Assembly (NCBI RefSeq): GCF_040807025.1
Contig: NC_090981.1
Location: forward strand, 74,501-138,500
Source: Struthio camelus
Lineage: Eukaryota; Chordata; Aves; Struthioniformes; Struthionidae
Reading direction: 5' to 3'
Length of the DNA: 64,000 nucleotides
Part shown: piece by piece, positions 24,925 through 35,354 of the stretch
How the letters are laid out: each line of letters begins with the position of its first letter
Position numbering within the stretch: the first letter of the stretch is position 1
Translations under genes and position numbers: made by a program
The notes under the pieces: generated by a model
Databases searched by the model: none
What the model saw: only the letters and a program-made list of their open reading frames with translations
Told to the model about the DNA's origin: nothing

Positions 24925-25460
24925 TGTTAGAGAAGGGAATTGTAGTCAACTTAGCTTCTGCTTAGCATAAGTCTGACTCTTGCTCAGCATAAGTGCCTAA
25001 AGTAGGTGAAGCCTGCAGGCCGTGGAACTGAACTGTAACCTGAAGAACATTGCTGACGATGCAACTGCAATATCAGCTAGAACCAGCCCTCAAGGATACA
25101 GAACAGAGTGACCAGAATGAACAGAGGTAACACTGACCTTCGAATAAGATAAGGTACTGTGGAGCAAGAACATAGCAACCACCTAGCAACCGACCCGGGA
25201 TGTAGACGTGAACCAATCAGAGGGAAAGAGACCACCGGCTCAGTAAAGAAGATTGGAAGAGACTTTCACTGGCAGGCAGGGAAATAAGACTGTAAAGAGC
25301 GTAATTACTTAAGAATTCTTTTGTTTGGGGTCCCTTCCCAGAGGCACCCAGTTCGAGTTGTTACTCTGTCGTACTGTCATTTAATTAAATAATTAATTTT
25401 GCTGTTGTACATGCGTGAGACTGCGCCTCAGAAATCTAGGGTTGAACTGTTTCTACAACA
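24925..25460 (+). mobile_element. ERV1 3' LTR, 536 bp
   Basis: Starts TGTTAGAG and ends TCTACAACA, with inverted termini TGTT/AACA. An ATTAAA at 25,384-25,389 is a candidate polyadenylation signal. The polypurine tract lies immediately upstream and minisatellite immediately downstream. No second copy of this LTR is present in the window. Confidence 0.88.
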
Positions 25461-26646
25461 TTCCCCATGTCCCCCATGACCACTCATGTCCTCCATGCTC
25501 ACCCATGCCCCTCCATGATCCCCTTGTCTCCCCATGTCCCCCATGACACCTCATGTTCCCCATGTCCCTCCATGTCTCCCATGTCCCATATCCTCCATGT
25601 CCCTCATTTTTCCCCATGTCCTCCATGTCCCCCATTTTCCTCCATGATCCTCATGTCCCTCCATGTCTCCCATGTACCCCATTTCCCTCCAGGTTCCTCT
25701 ATGTCCTCCCATGTCCCTCCAAGTTCCCCTTGTCCTCCCATGTCCCTCATGTCCCTCCACGTCCCCCCATATCCACCCATGTCCTCTCATGTCCCTCCAG
25801 GTGCCTCGATGTCCCCCATGTCTCTTCATGCTCCCCTTGTCCCCCCCTGTCTCCCCAGGCCCCACCATGTCCCCCCCATGGCCTTCATGCCCCTCCATGT
25901 TCCCCAAGTCCCCCTATATTCCATCTCCCTCCATGTCCCCCATGGCCATCCAGCGTCCCCCATGTCCCCCCATGACCCCTCATGTCCTTCCATGTTGCTC
26001 CATGTCCCCCATGTCCCTCCACATCCCCTCACGTTCCTCCAGGTCCCCCCTGTCCCTCAAGTCTCCCAATATCCCCAATGCCCCCCCATGGCCCTCCGCA
26101 TCCCACCATGTCCCTCCAGGTCCCCCCAGCTTCCCTCATGTTCCTTTAAGTGCTCCATGTCCCTCCATGTTCCCCTTGTCCCCCCCATTTTCCTCCATGT
26201 CTCTCCACATTCCCCCATGTTCCCCCATGTCCCTCCACGTCCCCCCCAAGTCTCATGTCCCCCATGCCCCTCCATGTCTCCCCATGTCCCCACAGCTTTA
26301 CCCATGTCCCTCCATGTTCCCCTTGTCCCCCCCCAGGTCCCCCATGTCCCTCCACGTCCCCCCATATCTGCCCATGTCCCCTCATGTCCCTCCACATCCT
26401 CCATGTGCCTTAAGGTTCCCCTTGTTCTCCCATATCCCCCCATGGCCTTCATGTTCCTCCATGTCCCCCATCTCCCTCCATGTCTTTCCATTTCCCTCCA
26501 TGACCTCCCATGTTCCACCACGTCCCTCCACATCCCCCCATGTCCCTCAAGGTGCCTCCACTTCCTCCATGACCCTCCAAGTCCCTTCATATCCCCCATG
26601 TCCCCCTATGTCCCTCCATGTTTCCCTTGTCCCACCATGTCCCTCA
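25461..26646. repeat. CCATGTCCCTC minisatellite, block B
   Basis: Same unit, composition and variants as 12,850-18,550, resuming at the base after the LTR and ending where the CR1 3' terminus begins. The two blocks were presumably one array split by ERV1. Long frames on both strands are compositional. Confidence 0.95.
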
Positions 26647-28470
26647 ATCACAGAATCACAGAATGGTTGAGGTTGGAAGGGACATCTGGGGATCATCTAG
26701 TCCAACCTCCCTGCTCAAGCAGGGTCCTCTAGAGCATATTTCCCAGGATTGCGTCCAGGCGGGTTTTGAATATCTACATCGAAGCAGACTCCACAACCTC
26801 TCTGGGCAACCTGTTCCAGAGCTCCATCACCCTCACAGGAAAGAAGTTTCTCCTCATGTTCAGATGGAACTTCCCGTGTTTCAGTTTGTGCCCGTTGCCT
26901 CTTCTCCTGTCACTTGGCACCAGTGAGAAGAGTCTGGCCCCATCCTCTTGACAACCCCCCTTCAGATACTTGTACATATTGATCAGATCCCCCCTCAGTC
27001 TTCTCTTCTCCAGGCTAAACAGGCCCAGCTCCCTCAGCCTTGCCTCATATGAGAGATGCTCCAGTCCCCTCATCATCTTGGTAGCCCTCCGCTGGACTCT
27101 CTCCAGGAGTGCCATGTCTCTCTTGTACTGGGGAGCCCAGCACTGGACACAGGACTCCAGGTGAGGCCTCACCAGGGCTGAGTAGAGGGGCAGGATCACC
27201 TCCCTCGACCTGCTGGCAACACTCTGCCTAATGCAGCCCAGGAGACCATTGGCCTTCTTGGCCAAAAGGGCACATTGCTGGCCCATGGTCAACTTGTTGT
27301 CCACCAGGACTCCCAGGTCCTTCTGCAGAGCTGCTTTCCAGCAGGTCAACCCCCAGCCTGTACTGGTGCATGGGATTATTCCTCCCCAGGTGCAGGACCC
27401 TGCACTTGCCTTTGTGGAACTTCAGGAGGTTCCTCTCCACCCATCTCTCCAGCCTGTCCAGGTCCCTCTGAATGGCAGCACAGTCTTCTGGTGTGTCAGC
27501 CACTCCTCCCAGTTGAGTATCATCAGCAAACTTGCTGAGGGTGCACTCTGTCCCTTCCTCCAGGTCATGGATGAATATGTTGAACAGGCTTGGACCCAGT
27601 ACTGACCCCTGGGGGACACCACTAGCTACAGGCCTCCAACTAGACTCTGTGCCACTGACCACAACCCTCTGAGCTCGGCCATCCAGCCAGTTCTCAAGCC
27701 ACCTCACCGTCCACTCATCCAGCCCACACTTCCTGAGCTTACCTATGAGGATGTGATGGGAGAGTGTCAGAAGCCTTGATCAAGTCCAGGGAGACAACAT
27801 CCATTGCTCTGCCCTCATCTACCCAGCCAGTCATTCCATCATAGAAGGCCTCTCCTGTTCTCCAGGACCTTTCAAAGATGATGGAGAGTGGCCTGGCAAT
27901 AACATCCACCAGCTCCCTCAGCACTCGTGGGTGCATCCCATCAGGGCCCATGGATTTGTGGATGTCGAGTTTGCCCAAATGATCTCTAACCCAATCCTCC
28001 TCGACCAAGGGAGAGTCTTCTTTTCTCCAGCCTTCCTCTTTTGTCCCCAGGGTCTGGAATTCCTGAGGGCTGGCCTTAGCAGTAAAGACTGAAGCAAAGG
28101 CAGCATTCAGCAACTCTGCCTTCTCTGTATCCTTTGCCACCAGGGCACCCGCCCCATTCAGCAGCGGGCCCACATTTCCCCTAGTCTTCCTTGTGCTAAT
28201 GATGTATTTGAAGAAGCCCTTCTTGTTGTCCTTGACATCCCTTGCCAGATTTAATTCCAAATGGGCCTTGGCCTTCCTTGTCGCATCCCTGCATACTGTG
28301 ACAACGTCCCAGTATTCCTCCCAAGTGGCCTGTCCCCTTTTCCACATTCTGTAGACTTCCTTCTTCTGCTGGAGTTTTGCCAGGAGTTCCTTGCTCATCC
28401 ATGCAGGTCTCGTGTCCACTTTGCTGGACTTCTTACTCAGAGGGATGCACTGCTCTTGAGCCTGGAGGCT
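26647..28470 (-). mobile_element. CR1 LINE copy 1, 5'-truncated and internally deleted
   Basis: Chicken-repeat-1 non-LTR retroposon read on minus. The 3' end is the typical avian ATTCTGTGATTCTGTGAT at 26,647-26,665. Upstream in element order are an ORF2 C-terminal part ([17 protein letters not shown]), the reverse-transcriptase catalytic block [10 protein letters not shown] and VPQGSVLGP, and the pre-RT linker (RPAWMSKELLAKLQQKKEVY). The endonuclease is absent. Near 27,846-27,853 the linker ending RSWRTGE jumps to AFYDGMTGW, so roughly the first third of RT is deleted. Frameshifts lie near 27,720 and 27,340. Confidence 0.95.
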
Positions 28471-28473
28471 CAA
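28456..28473. repeat. Perfect 7-bp inverted repeat at the CR1 5' junction
   Basis: TTGAGCC-TGGA-GGCTCAA, exactly where CR1 similarity stops. It may be chance or mark the breakpoint. Confidence 0.7.
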
Positions 28474-28940
28474 GACCTCTTAGGTCTTTTTGACCTCTTA
28501 GGACCCTGTAGTTCCCTTAGAAACCACCTGCAGGTCTTGATTGTACCCGAGTCCTGTGTTGGCTCTCCAGTGCCCTTAGCACCCCTTCAGGCTGTTCTGG
28601 TCCTCCCTTTGGCCTTTTATTTTGCCCAACAGACCTCTGTTGGCCCTCTAGTCCCTTCAGAACCCCTCCTAGGATGCTTGTCGTGCCCCAGAGCTGTCTT
28701 CTAGCCCCTCCCCCCCAGCCCCTAGAGGAGCTGTCTTGTCTCCTCAGAATCCCTCTTCAGGACTTCCTTCTTCTCCATAGTCATTTTTTGGCCACATGGA
28801 CCCCTTAGCACCCCTCTAGTGCACTCAGAACCCCTTCTGAAGCCTTTGTTCAGCCCCAGAGCCCTGTGCTGGCCTTCTAGTCCTTATTGTTCCTCTCTTG
28901 TCCCCTCAGAAGCCATCCTGAGGTCTTCTTGGACAAGTTC
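28474..28940. repeat. Degenerate tandem repeat of about 60-100 bp
   Basis: About six diverged units recur around the words TCTAG-TCCCTTCAGAACCCCT, separated by TGTTGGCCCTCTAG or CTGTCTTCTAGCCC-type segments. No coding or element signal. Confidence 0.6.
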
Positions 28941-31900
28941 TCAATTCAGAGATACAAAGATAGCATTCTCCTGGGGAACTAGTTGTTCTACCCACAGACT
29001 TCTTTTTCTAGTCATTCTGGGCACCATACAAGAAATATTCCTCTAAGGGAATACTCATATTACAGAAGAGGGTTTGTTCCAGGAGTTTATTTTGATATCT
29101 TAGTTTGTTCTACAGGATATACTGCCCTGCCAGAACAGCTGTATTGTAATGTAGTCCTGAACCAATTAGAGTACTGTGATATAGCATTCCCTTTCTAGGC
29201 TATATAGAATGTTATAGCTTTCTTTCTAATCATAACCAGAATAGATTCCTAGCTTTTAACGCAAAAACTTGTGCTAGCTAAAGTAAAAAGAAGCTTAATA
29301 ACATACCTCCTGATATTATGAATGGAACATTTGAAGTCCTAGTAACAAAACAGATGCTCTATTTCATAGAAGAGATCTCTCTATCCTTTCTGTGCTCTCC
29401 ATTCTAGACATTGAGTGGAAGACGAGAATTTGCTTTTGCCTAGCCCTATGTATTTATGGCTGCCATTGGTTTGCCCCTCCCCTCCGAAGAGCTTGTGGGT
29501 AGGGAAGTGGGTGGAGCCGAGGGTTACATGAACTGGAGGTCACTCCTCCTCTTCCCCTCCATGTTCATTCTGATTTGTCCTCCTGTAGGAGTAGGGCTCT
29601 AGAATTGCTTTGGCAAGTAACAGCATTTGAGGAAGTCAAACTACCCAGGAAAACTTATTCTTATGCTCAGAGAAGCAAAGGCTGTTTATGAACATAAGGC
29701 TTTTGGTCAGCTCAAGCTGGTGTTGTGAGCATGACTGAAAGCTGTTTGTTGTAGGCAGGTTTTTCTTGGATAGTATCTTAGTGTAGGGTGTTCAGGGGTG
29801 GAAGAGGGCTCCTGAGTGTCCAGTTATATCTGTTGTTAACTTGCTTTTATTTTCTGGTCTTTCTGTGTTTATTGTGGAAGAGACCCAGCTTCATCACTGG
29901 GCTCTTCCAAGATGATGAGTTGGGGAACTGTTTGTTCCTCTCCAGGACTGCAGAAAAGAGGAGATAGCAGGGGTTCTGGGGAAATATTTATTTTTGCTTT
30001 TGTACCCTAGGTGTTTTTTTGCAGTAGTGTGTCTAGTAATTAGGGTGTGTGTTGCTCTCATCAGGGTTCAGGCAGTCTAGGCTGGTGTCTGGCTCACTTG
30101 CTGGATGTTTTACTGCTCTTCAAAAATATTGTCAACCTTGTTCAGAAAGAAACTGTGTGGAGTTTCTGTAGTGTGTAGATTTGTGGAAGAGTGCAGACTT
30201 TATATGAAGAGGGAAGGAAGCATGCAGCCCTGGAAGCCAGGGTGGGGATCAGAAGAAGTGCCACAAAAGGGCAGGTAGGTTTCTGTGGGTTCAGGGGGCA
30301 GAGATATAAGAAAGGGGCCAGCAGGCAGGAGTGCACATTGGTTCCTGGTGGTTCAGGAAAGTCCAGCAATTTCTCCCCTCTCAGTGCTGAGGCTTGGACA
30401 GGAAAAGGAGGTGAGTTCATTAGTTCTGTGTAGGTTGTTTTTTGAGCCCTTGAGGCACATGGGCTTATTCAGAGTTGTGTTTGGTTTCCAACAAGGTGAC
30501 TTCCTTTCTCATCATCCTGCAGTTGCAGGGAGGGAGGATGAAGTCATCTTCTGAAGTGCAGTGTGAACTACATAGCTTTCAATGTCTATATGGGTCAGTC
30601 GGCTGCATCTCACCAGTTGGAATGCATCTGGGTTGAGTGAGCTATGAGAGAATCTGGTACATGGTGGGAGTGGGATACACTTAATACTTTAAGGGTTTTC
30701 TTATTTGGCAGAGTTTCTTATCCCTAGGCAGACATTCTTATCAGCTTAACTGTGCAGGGAGGAGACAGTTGTCTGTCATGTACTGATGAAGTTTTTGCTA
30801 CTTTTCCACAGTCAAGAATGTAACTCTGGAGAGGGGAGGGGTAGCCTGCAGTGCCGATTCACTCCCAGCATCAGACTGGATGGAGCATGTGGTGTTTTGA
30901 GGGTGTAGTTTTTATGGTAGGTTGTAATTTCTTTTGTTTTAGTGTCATTGCAGGTGGCAGCTCCTGCATCCGGAAAGAATCATGGCTCACGTCTGTTCAA
31001 ATTGCTTTTTGAAGCATGTCCCTGATTGCTGTAACAACTCTGTGGATTAGGGTAAACATAGGAAATAGCTGCTGTGTGGGAGGCCCTGATCTGAATTCAG
31101 CATCATGTGGATAATGGTACTGTACAGCTGGGAATGCAGACAGCCCTGAGAGACTCTGGGATCAAGGATGAGTGTATGAGTCATGGGGCTGAGTTACTGC
31201 CAGAGACGTTTTTGGAAATGTTGGGGAGACTGTGGGGGGGGTTGAAATGGGAGGAGATGAGTGCTGATCACTGTGTTTTCCTATAGGAGGAGGTGTGCTA
31301 TGGAAACATTACTACTTTGATGCAGCAATGGTGACAGTACCGGTCTTCTCTTTAGTTTTATTGGAGACTGAATGATGGAGCAGGGTACTGGAGCTTCATA
31401 TTTTCTCTGCTTTTGTCTGCTATTACAGGTGCTAGAGTGAAGATCTGAATGTCAGCGGGTGGAGGCAAGTCCTTTGGAGGCTAAGGTGAAGCAGAAAAAA
31501 ATTACTTGCTAACCTTGATTTTTGGCATGGCACATGGATACAGTATGAGGAGCACAAACGGGTGAAACGTGTTTCTGAGGGGTGACGAGGTGATAGCTCT
31601 GAGGCCGTAGGGGATGCCGCAAAGGCAGATGCGAGTGCAGCGTCCGAATTACCGGGTAAGAGAACAAGGAGGTGGGGTCAGACATGGCAGAGCAGTTTTC
31701 TTCTTCAGTAATCTGGTTTGGAGTGCTTGGCTGGCATTGCCTTTGGCTCCCATGCATCAAGCCTCTCCTTCAGAGAGAGATGGCTTGGTTGTCAAGTCAT
31801 TGCAAACGAGGAAAATAATTTGTTGTATCTGCCTCTTTTTTCATCAAGTTCACTCTTGCAATTGTGTACTCATCTTACACATCAGTTTTTGCTTCAGTCA

Positions 31901-32264
31901 GCTTCCATCCCATCACTTTTGTGTACGTTCTTGCCCTGTGTTGTTTGCTCATAGTCACCTTTATGCACTTGTTTTTCAGCTTCTTGGTCTTGTGTCCTGT
32001 TTCTCTTGCTGCTCTTGTATCATAAAACTTTATATTGAGGTGTTCTGAGCCCTGCTGGTTCCATTCTCCTTTAAGCAGTTTTCATCCATAAAGGCAAAGT
32101 CTTTGTCATCATATTGGCCATGGTGGCTCTTCTGTTTGATCCATCCATATCTCTATTTGCACTTCTGGGCCAGAGTTCTTCCAGGGCTGTTGGTCTCCCT
32201 GTGTCTTTGAGCAGCATGGAAGCAATTGTAAGATTTGTATGCCGGTGGGTGCCGACAAGGTGGT

Positions 32265-32790
32265 AGAGGTGAGAGGAGGAGCTCAGAGCTTTATGGTGAG
32301 GCAGTGTGCTGTTGGGCTGTCTCTTGATGATGTCTTTTGCTTTACTTTTACAGGTCCTGTGTGGGTCTTTTCCAGGAATGACTGAGGATTTCAGGTGAGT
32401 GGATCTGTGTCAGATGTTGTAGGGCTGGTGTGCATTGCCTGGCAGAATAGTAACTTTGTATTGGTTTTTCCCAGTGCCGTGGAAAACTCTGCTCTGGTTT
32501 GGCAGGTGATGACAGTGGATGTGGCAGTAGCTTGGTAGGCATCCACAGGCTTTTGACTGGCCTGAGTGCTCAGCATTGCATCAATGAATCGGGTCTCCTC
32601 CTGCACTGCCCATGAAAAGGGCTGATGTGTTGTGCTGGATTTGCATTGTAGCTGTTTGTGGCTGGTCATCTTTGAGGTGATGCTTGAGGCCTTGTTGGCC
32701 ACTCTTCTGCTTCATTGTGGCATGCTTTCAGGTTTTTCTTCCCTATGTGGCCATGGCCTTGGGTCTTGGTTTATCTGAGAGGTGAAGTAG
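32265..32790. repeat. Local duplication, copy 1
   Basis: Two segments (32,265-32,480 and 32,538-32,790) recur, diverged, at 33,050-33,270 and 33,764-33,990. Shared landmarks include GTTGGGCTG(T/C)CTCTTG, TGTGTGGG then CTTTTCCAGGA, and GGCTTTTGACTGGCCTGA then TGCTCAGCATTGCA. It contains the exon-like interval 32,354-32,394. Confidence 0.75.
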
Positions 32791-33049
32791 AGCATAGAAT
32801 GGGGCTGTTATATTGTTGGTGCTGTCCCCATTGCCCACGGTTTTTGTGGTTTTCCAGGTGCATGGCATGGCAGCCTGTAGCCTAGCAGCGGGGATGGGTG
32901 AGCGGAGCAGGTAAAGGTGTGGGAGCAAAGGGTTGGTGAGGATGGGCTGTGATTTTTCAGGCATCACCTCAAGGTGTGGTATTTTCTCTGGTTTTGCAGG
33001 CATTGCATGAAGTTGTGGAGTAGAGTGGAGAAGCTGCATGGCAAGAGGG

Positions 33050-33990
33050 AGCCTGAGCAGGTGAGCAGGACAGCTTGTTGATCAGAGCTTTATTGTGTGG
33101 TAGGGTGATGTTGGGCTGCCTCTTGGTGATGTCTCTTGCTTTGCTTTTTGAGGTGCTGTGTGGGCCTTTTCCAGGATGGCTGAGCAGAACAGTGTCAGTT
33201 GTTGTAAGGCTGATGAGTGCTGTTTGGCAGAACAATATCTTTGTTGTGTTGGTTTTCCCAGGTGCTGTGGGTGTCCCCCTGGCCACAGTGTCTGAGTTTG
33301 GAATAGTCGTGTTGCAGGTGAGCAGAGGGACCATGGTGTTTTGGAGGAGGGTGCTCTTGGGGAAGAGGCTGGAGCAGTCTGGCATGCAGGTGACTGCTTG
33401 CACTCTGGTTTGGCAGGTGATGAAGGTGAAGGTTCACAACTGAAGGAAGATCAGAGAGGCTGTGCCTGGCTCTTCAGGACAGACAGCGGTGCACAGCACT
33501 GCCCAAGCTAAGTGGAGGGGCCAAGGGTGTTGGTGTGTCTTGGGGGTGAATGCAACACTGACTGTCATGTGGAGGCCTCCTCAGAATGAGTGCTCTCTGT
33601 GAGGTAGAGGCAGTGGGGATGTGCTAGGCTGGGCAGCTCCAGCCTGTGGCCTGTGTCTGTGTTGTGTCCTGTGGTGTGTGTTGTAGCTGTCTTGTCTTTT
33701 GCTCAGGTCTTGATGTTGCTCTTGTCCTTTCTGCTCATGGAGCAAACTTTATAGTGCTAGCATGGTAGGCATCTGCAGGCTTTTGACTGGCCTGACTGCT
33801 CAGCATTGCAGGTCTCCTTCTGTGCCGCCTGCTAAAAGGGCCAATGTGTCATGCTGTATTTGCATCATAGCTGTCTTTTGCTGGTCATCTTTGCAGCGAT
33901 TCTTGAGGGCTTGTTCTGCAGCATTGTGGTGTGCTTTCAGGATTTTCTTCCCTTTGTGGTTGTGGCTTTGGGTTTTTCTGGCCAGTCCCT
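33050..33990. repeat. Local duplication, copy 2
   Basis: Diverged second copy of 32,265-32,790, expanded by about 0.5 kb of extra sequence between its two matching segments (33,270-33,764). The acceptor-like TTTTACAG of copy 1 reads TTTTTGAG here, so its splice potential may be altered. Confidence 0.72.
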
Positions 33991-35022
33991 TGTGCATAGA
34001 TTGTCCCTGCTTTGCTGGCTCCTTTCTGTCATGGGTGGTGGTGTTTGACTTTCTCCTGGGCTTCTCCCAAGCATCTGAGCTGTGCAGTTGTGGTGTCGTA
34101 GGGCTTTCTGGCTGGTAGTGTCTTCTGTGTTGTGATTGTTCTTGTGTCCATTTGTGTGTCCATGTCTGTTGGGGGCTGGAGCTGCCTTGCCTGTCACTGT
34201 AGTAATGGTTGTGGCCATAGAAAGGTAATGTATCCATGGGACCTTTTGTGGATTTCGGAGTTAAGCTTTAAGGAAAAGCATACTACTATTGTTTATTTGT
34301 TTATTGATAGGAATGATCTTTTTGTGGGACTTATTCATGCTAGTACAGTGTTCCCTTTAAAAAGAATGGGATTAGGTGGTTAGGGATGAGGACTGGCTTT
34401 GGAAGTGAGTGGGTAGTTGTGTGGTTGTTGGGTAGGTTTGGTATTGAATGTGTCTCACCTTGTATGCATGTTTTTTTTCCAAGGTTGCAGTTAGTATTTA
34501 TAATGTCTTTTTAAATTTTTTTTTCCAAAAAAAAAAAACAAACCATCCCACAGCTGGAGGATTTTTTTTCCTTTCCCCAGGCTGGATTTTTTTCCATAGT
34601 CCTGGTCACAGCAAGGCAATCACCAATATTGCCGCAGAGCTTTGGCTCAGGGCTGGGGTTTTCAAGGCAGGGTGGTTTTTGAAAGTGCTTAGTAACCCTA
34701 TTACTGAGCGCAGTTCAAAAACCAGGTGGCATTTGCCTGTTAGTGCAGGAAGGTAGAGTATACGCTGCTGTATGTGAGTAGCAGTAGTGAGAATGTAGAG
34801 ATGGATGCTGAAGAGCGAGCAGCTGATGTAGATGGTGGGCTGGTTTGCTATGTTTCTGGAGTTTTATAAGGTATTATGTAACTGAAATGTCTCTGTGCTT
34901 GTGCAGGTGCAGAAGCAGACTTCCTATAGCAGGGAGATGCGCATGCTTGTTTTGTGATGATTGAAGCTGAAGGCTTTGCTGATGATGCTGGAGTAAAGAG
35001 ATGGTGGTGCAGTTTTTTGAGC

Positions 35023-35067
35023 AATAAAGATGATAGATGCTTGAGCTTATGTGTCCTTTCAAATAAA
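35023..35067 (+). promoter_or_regulatory. Two candidate polyadenylation signals
   Basis: AATAAA at 35,023-35,028 and 35,062-35,067, followed by GGTTGTGGTTTATTTCTG, a GT/T-rich downstream element. They end the splice-signal-bearing region. Confidence 0.45.
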
Positions 35068-35354
35068 ATGGTTGTGGTTTATTTCTGTCTTATTTCACGT
35101 AAATGCATCCCAAATTTTCTCTGTTCTTGATCCCCTTTCCCCTCTTGTTTCCTTGTTCTTACATAGTCTTTTTCCAAAAAACAAAAAATGAGAATTTTTC
35201 CTCATGGTATTTTTACTTACTACCATTTTTATTTTTTTCTCCTATCTCTATCATCTTTTTCTGTGCTTTGATTTTTCTCATTACTCAACCCCTCTTTCGT
35301 CACTGCCGCCCTCAGCATCTCTGCTGCCACTGCTGTCTGAAAGCCCACTGCAGT

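Larger units (their letters stand above)
18551..25460 (+). mobile_element. 5'-truncated endogenous retrovirus (ERV1 of this window), gamma-like pol
   Basis: A decayed provirus in order gag (CA-NC), protease, reverse transcriptase, RNase H, integrase, env, polypurine tract, 3' LTR. There is no 5' LTR, primer-binding site or 5' gag: sequence passes from minisatellite straight into gag. A single CCHC knuckle and the form of RT (LIQYVDDL) suggest a class I, gammaretrovirus-like lineage. Every gene carries stops or frameshifts. The minisatellite resumes immediately after the LTR, so the element sits inside the array. No target-site duplication can be tested because the left end is missing. Confidence 0.93.
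28941..35100 (+). other. Mostly single-copy region with splice-like sites; possible spliced noncoding gene
   Basis: No long coding frame. Several exon-like intervals have good signals on +: 31,429-31,485 (acceptor TATTACAG, donor AAG|GTGAAG), 32,354-32,394 (acceptor TTTTACAG, donor CAG|GTGAGT) and a last-exon candidate from 34,907 (acceptor CTTGTGCAG). Two AATAAA signals at 35,023 and 35,062 with GT-rich sequence after them would end such a transcript near 35,080. A CCAAT-like and C-rich patch at 29,470-29,500 could be promoter-like. Without transcript evidence this remains a hypothesis. Confidence 0.3.
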
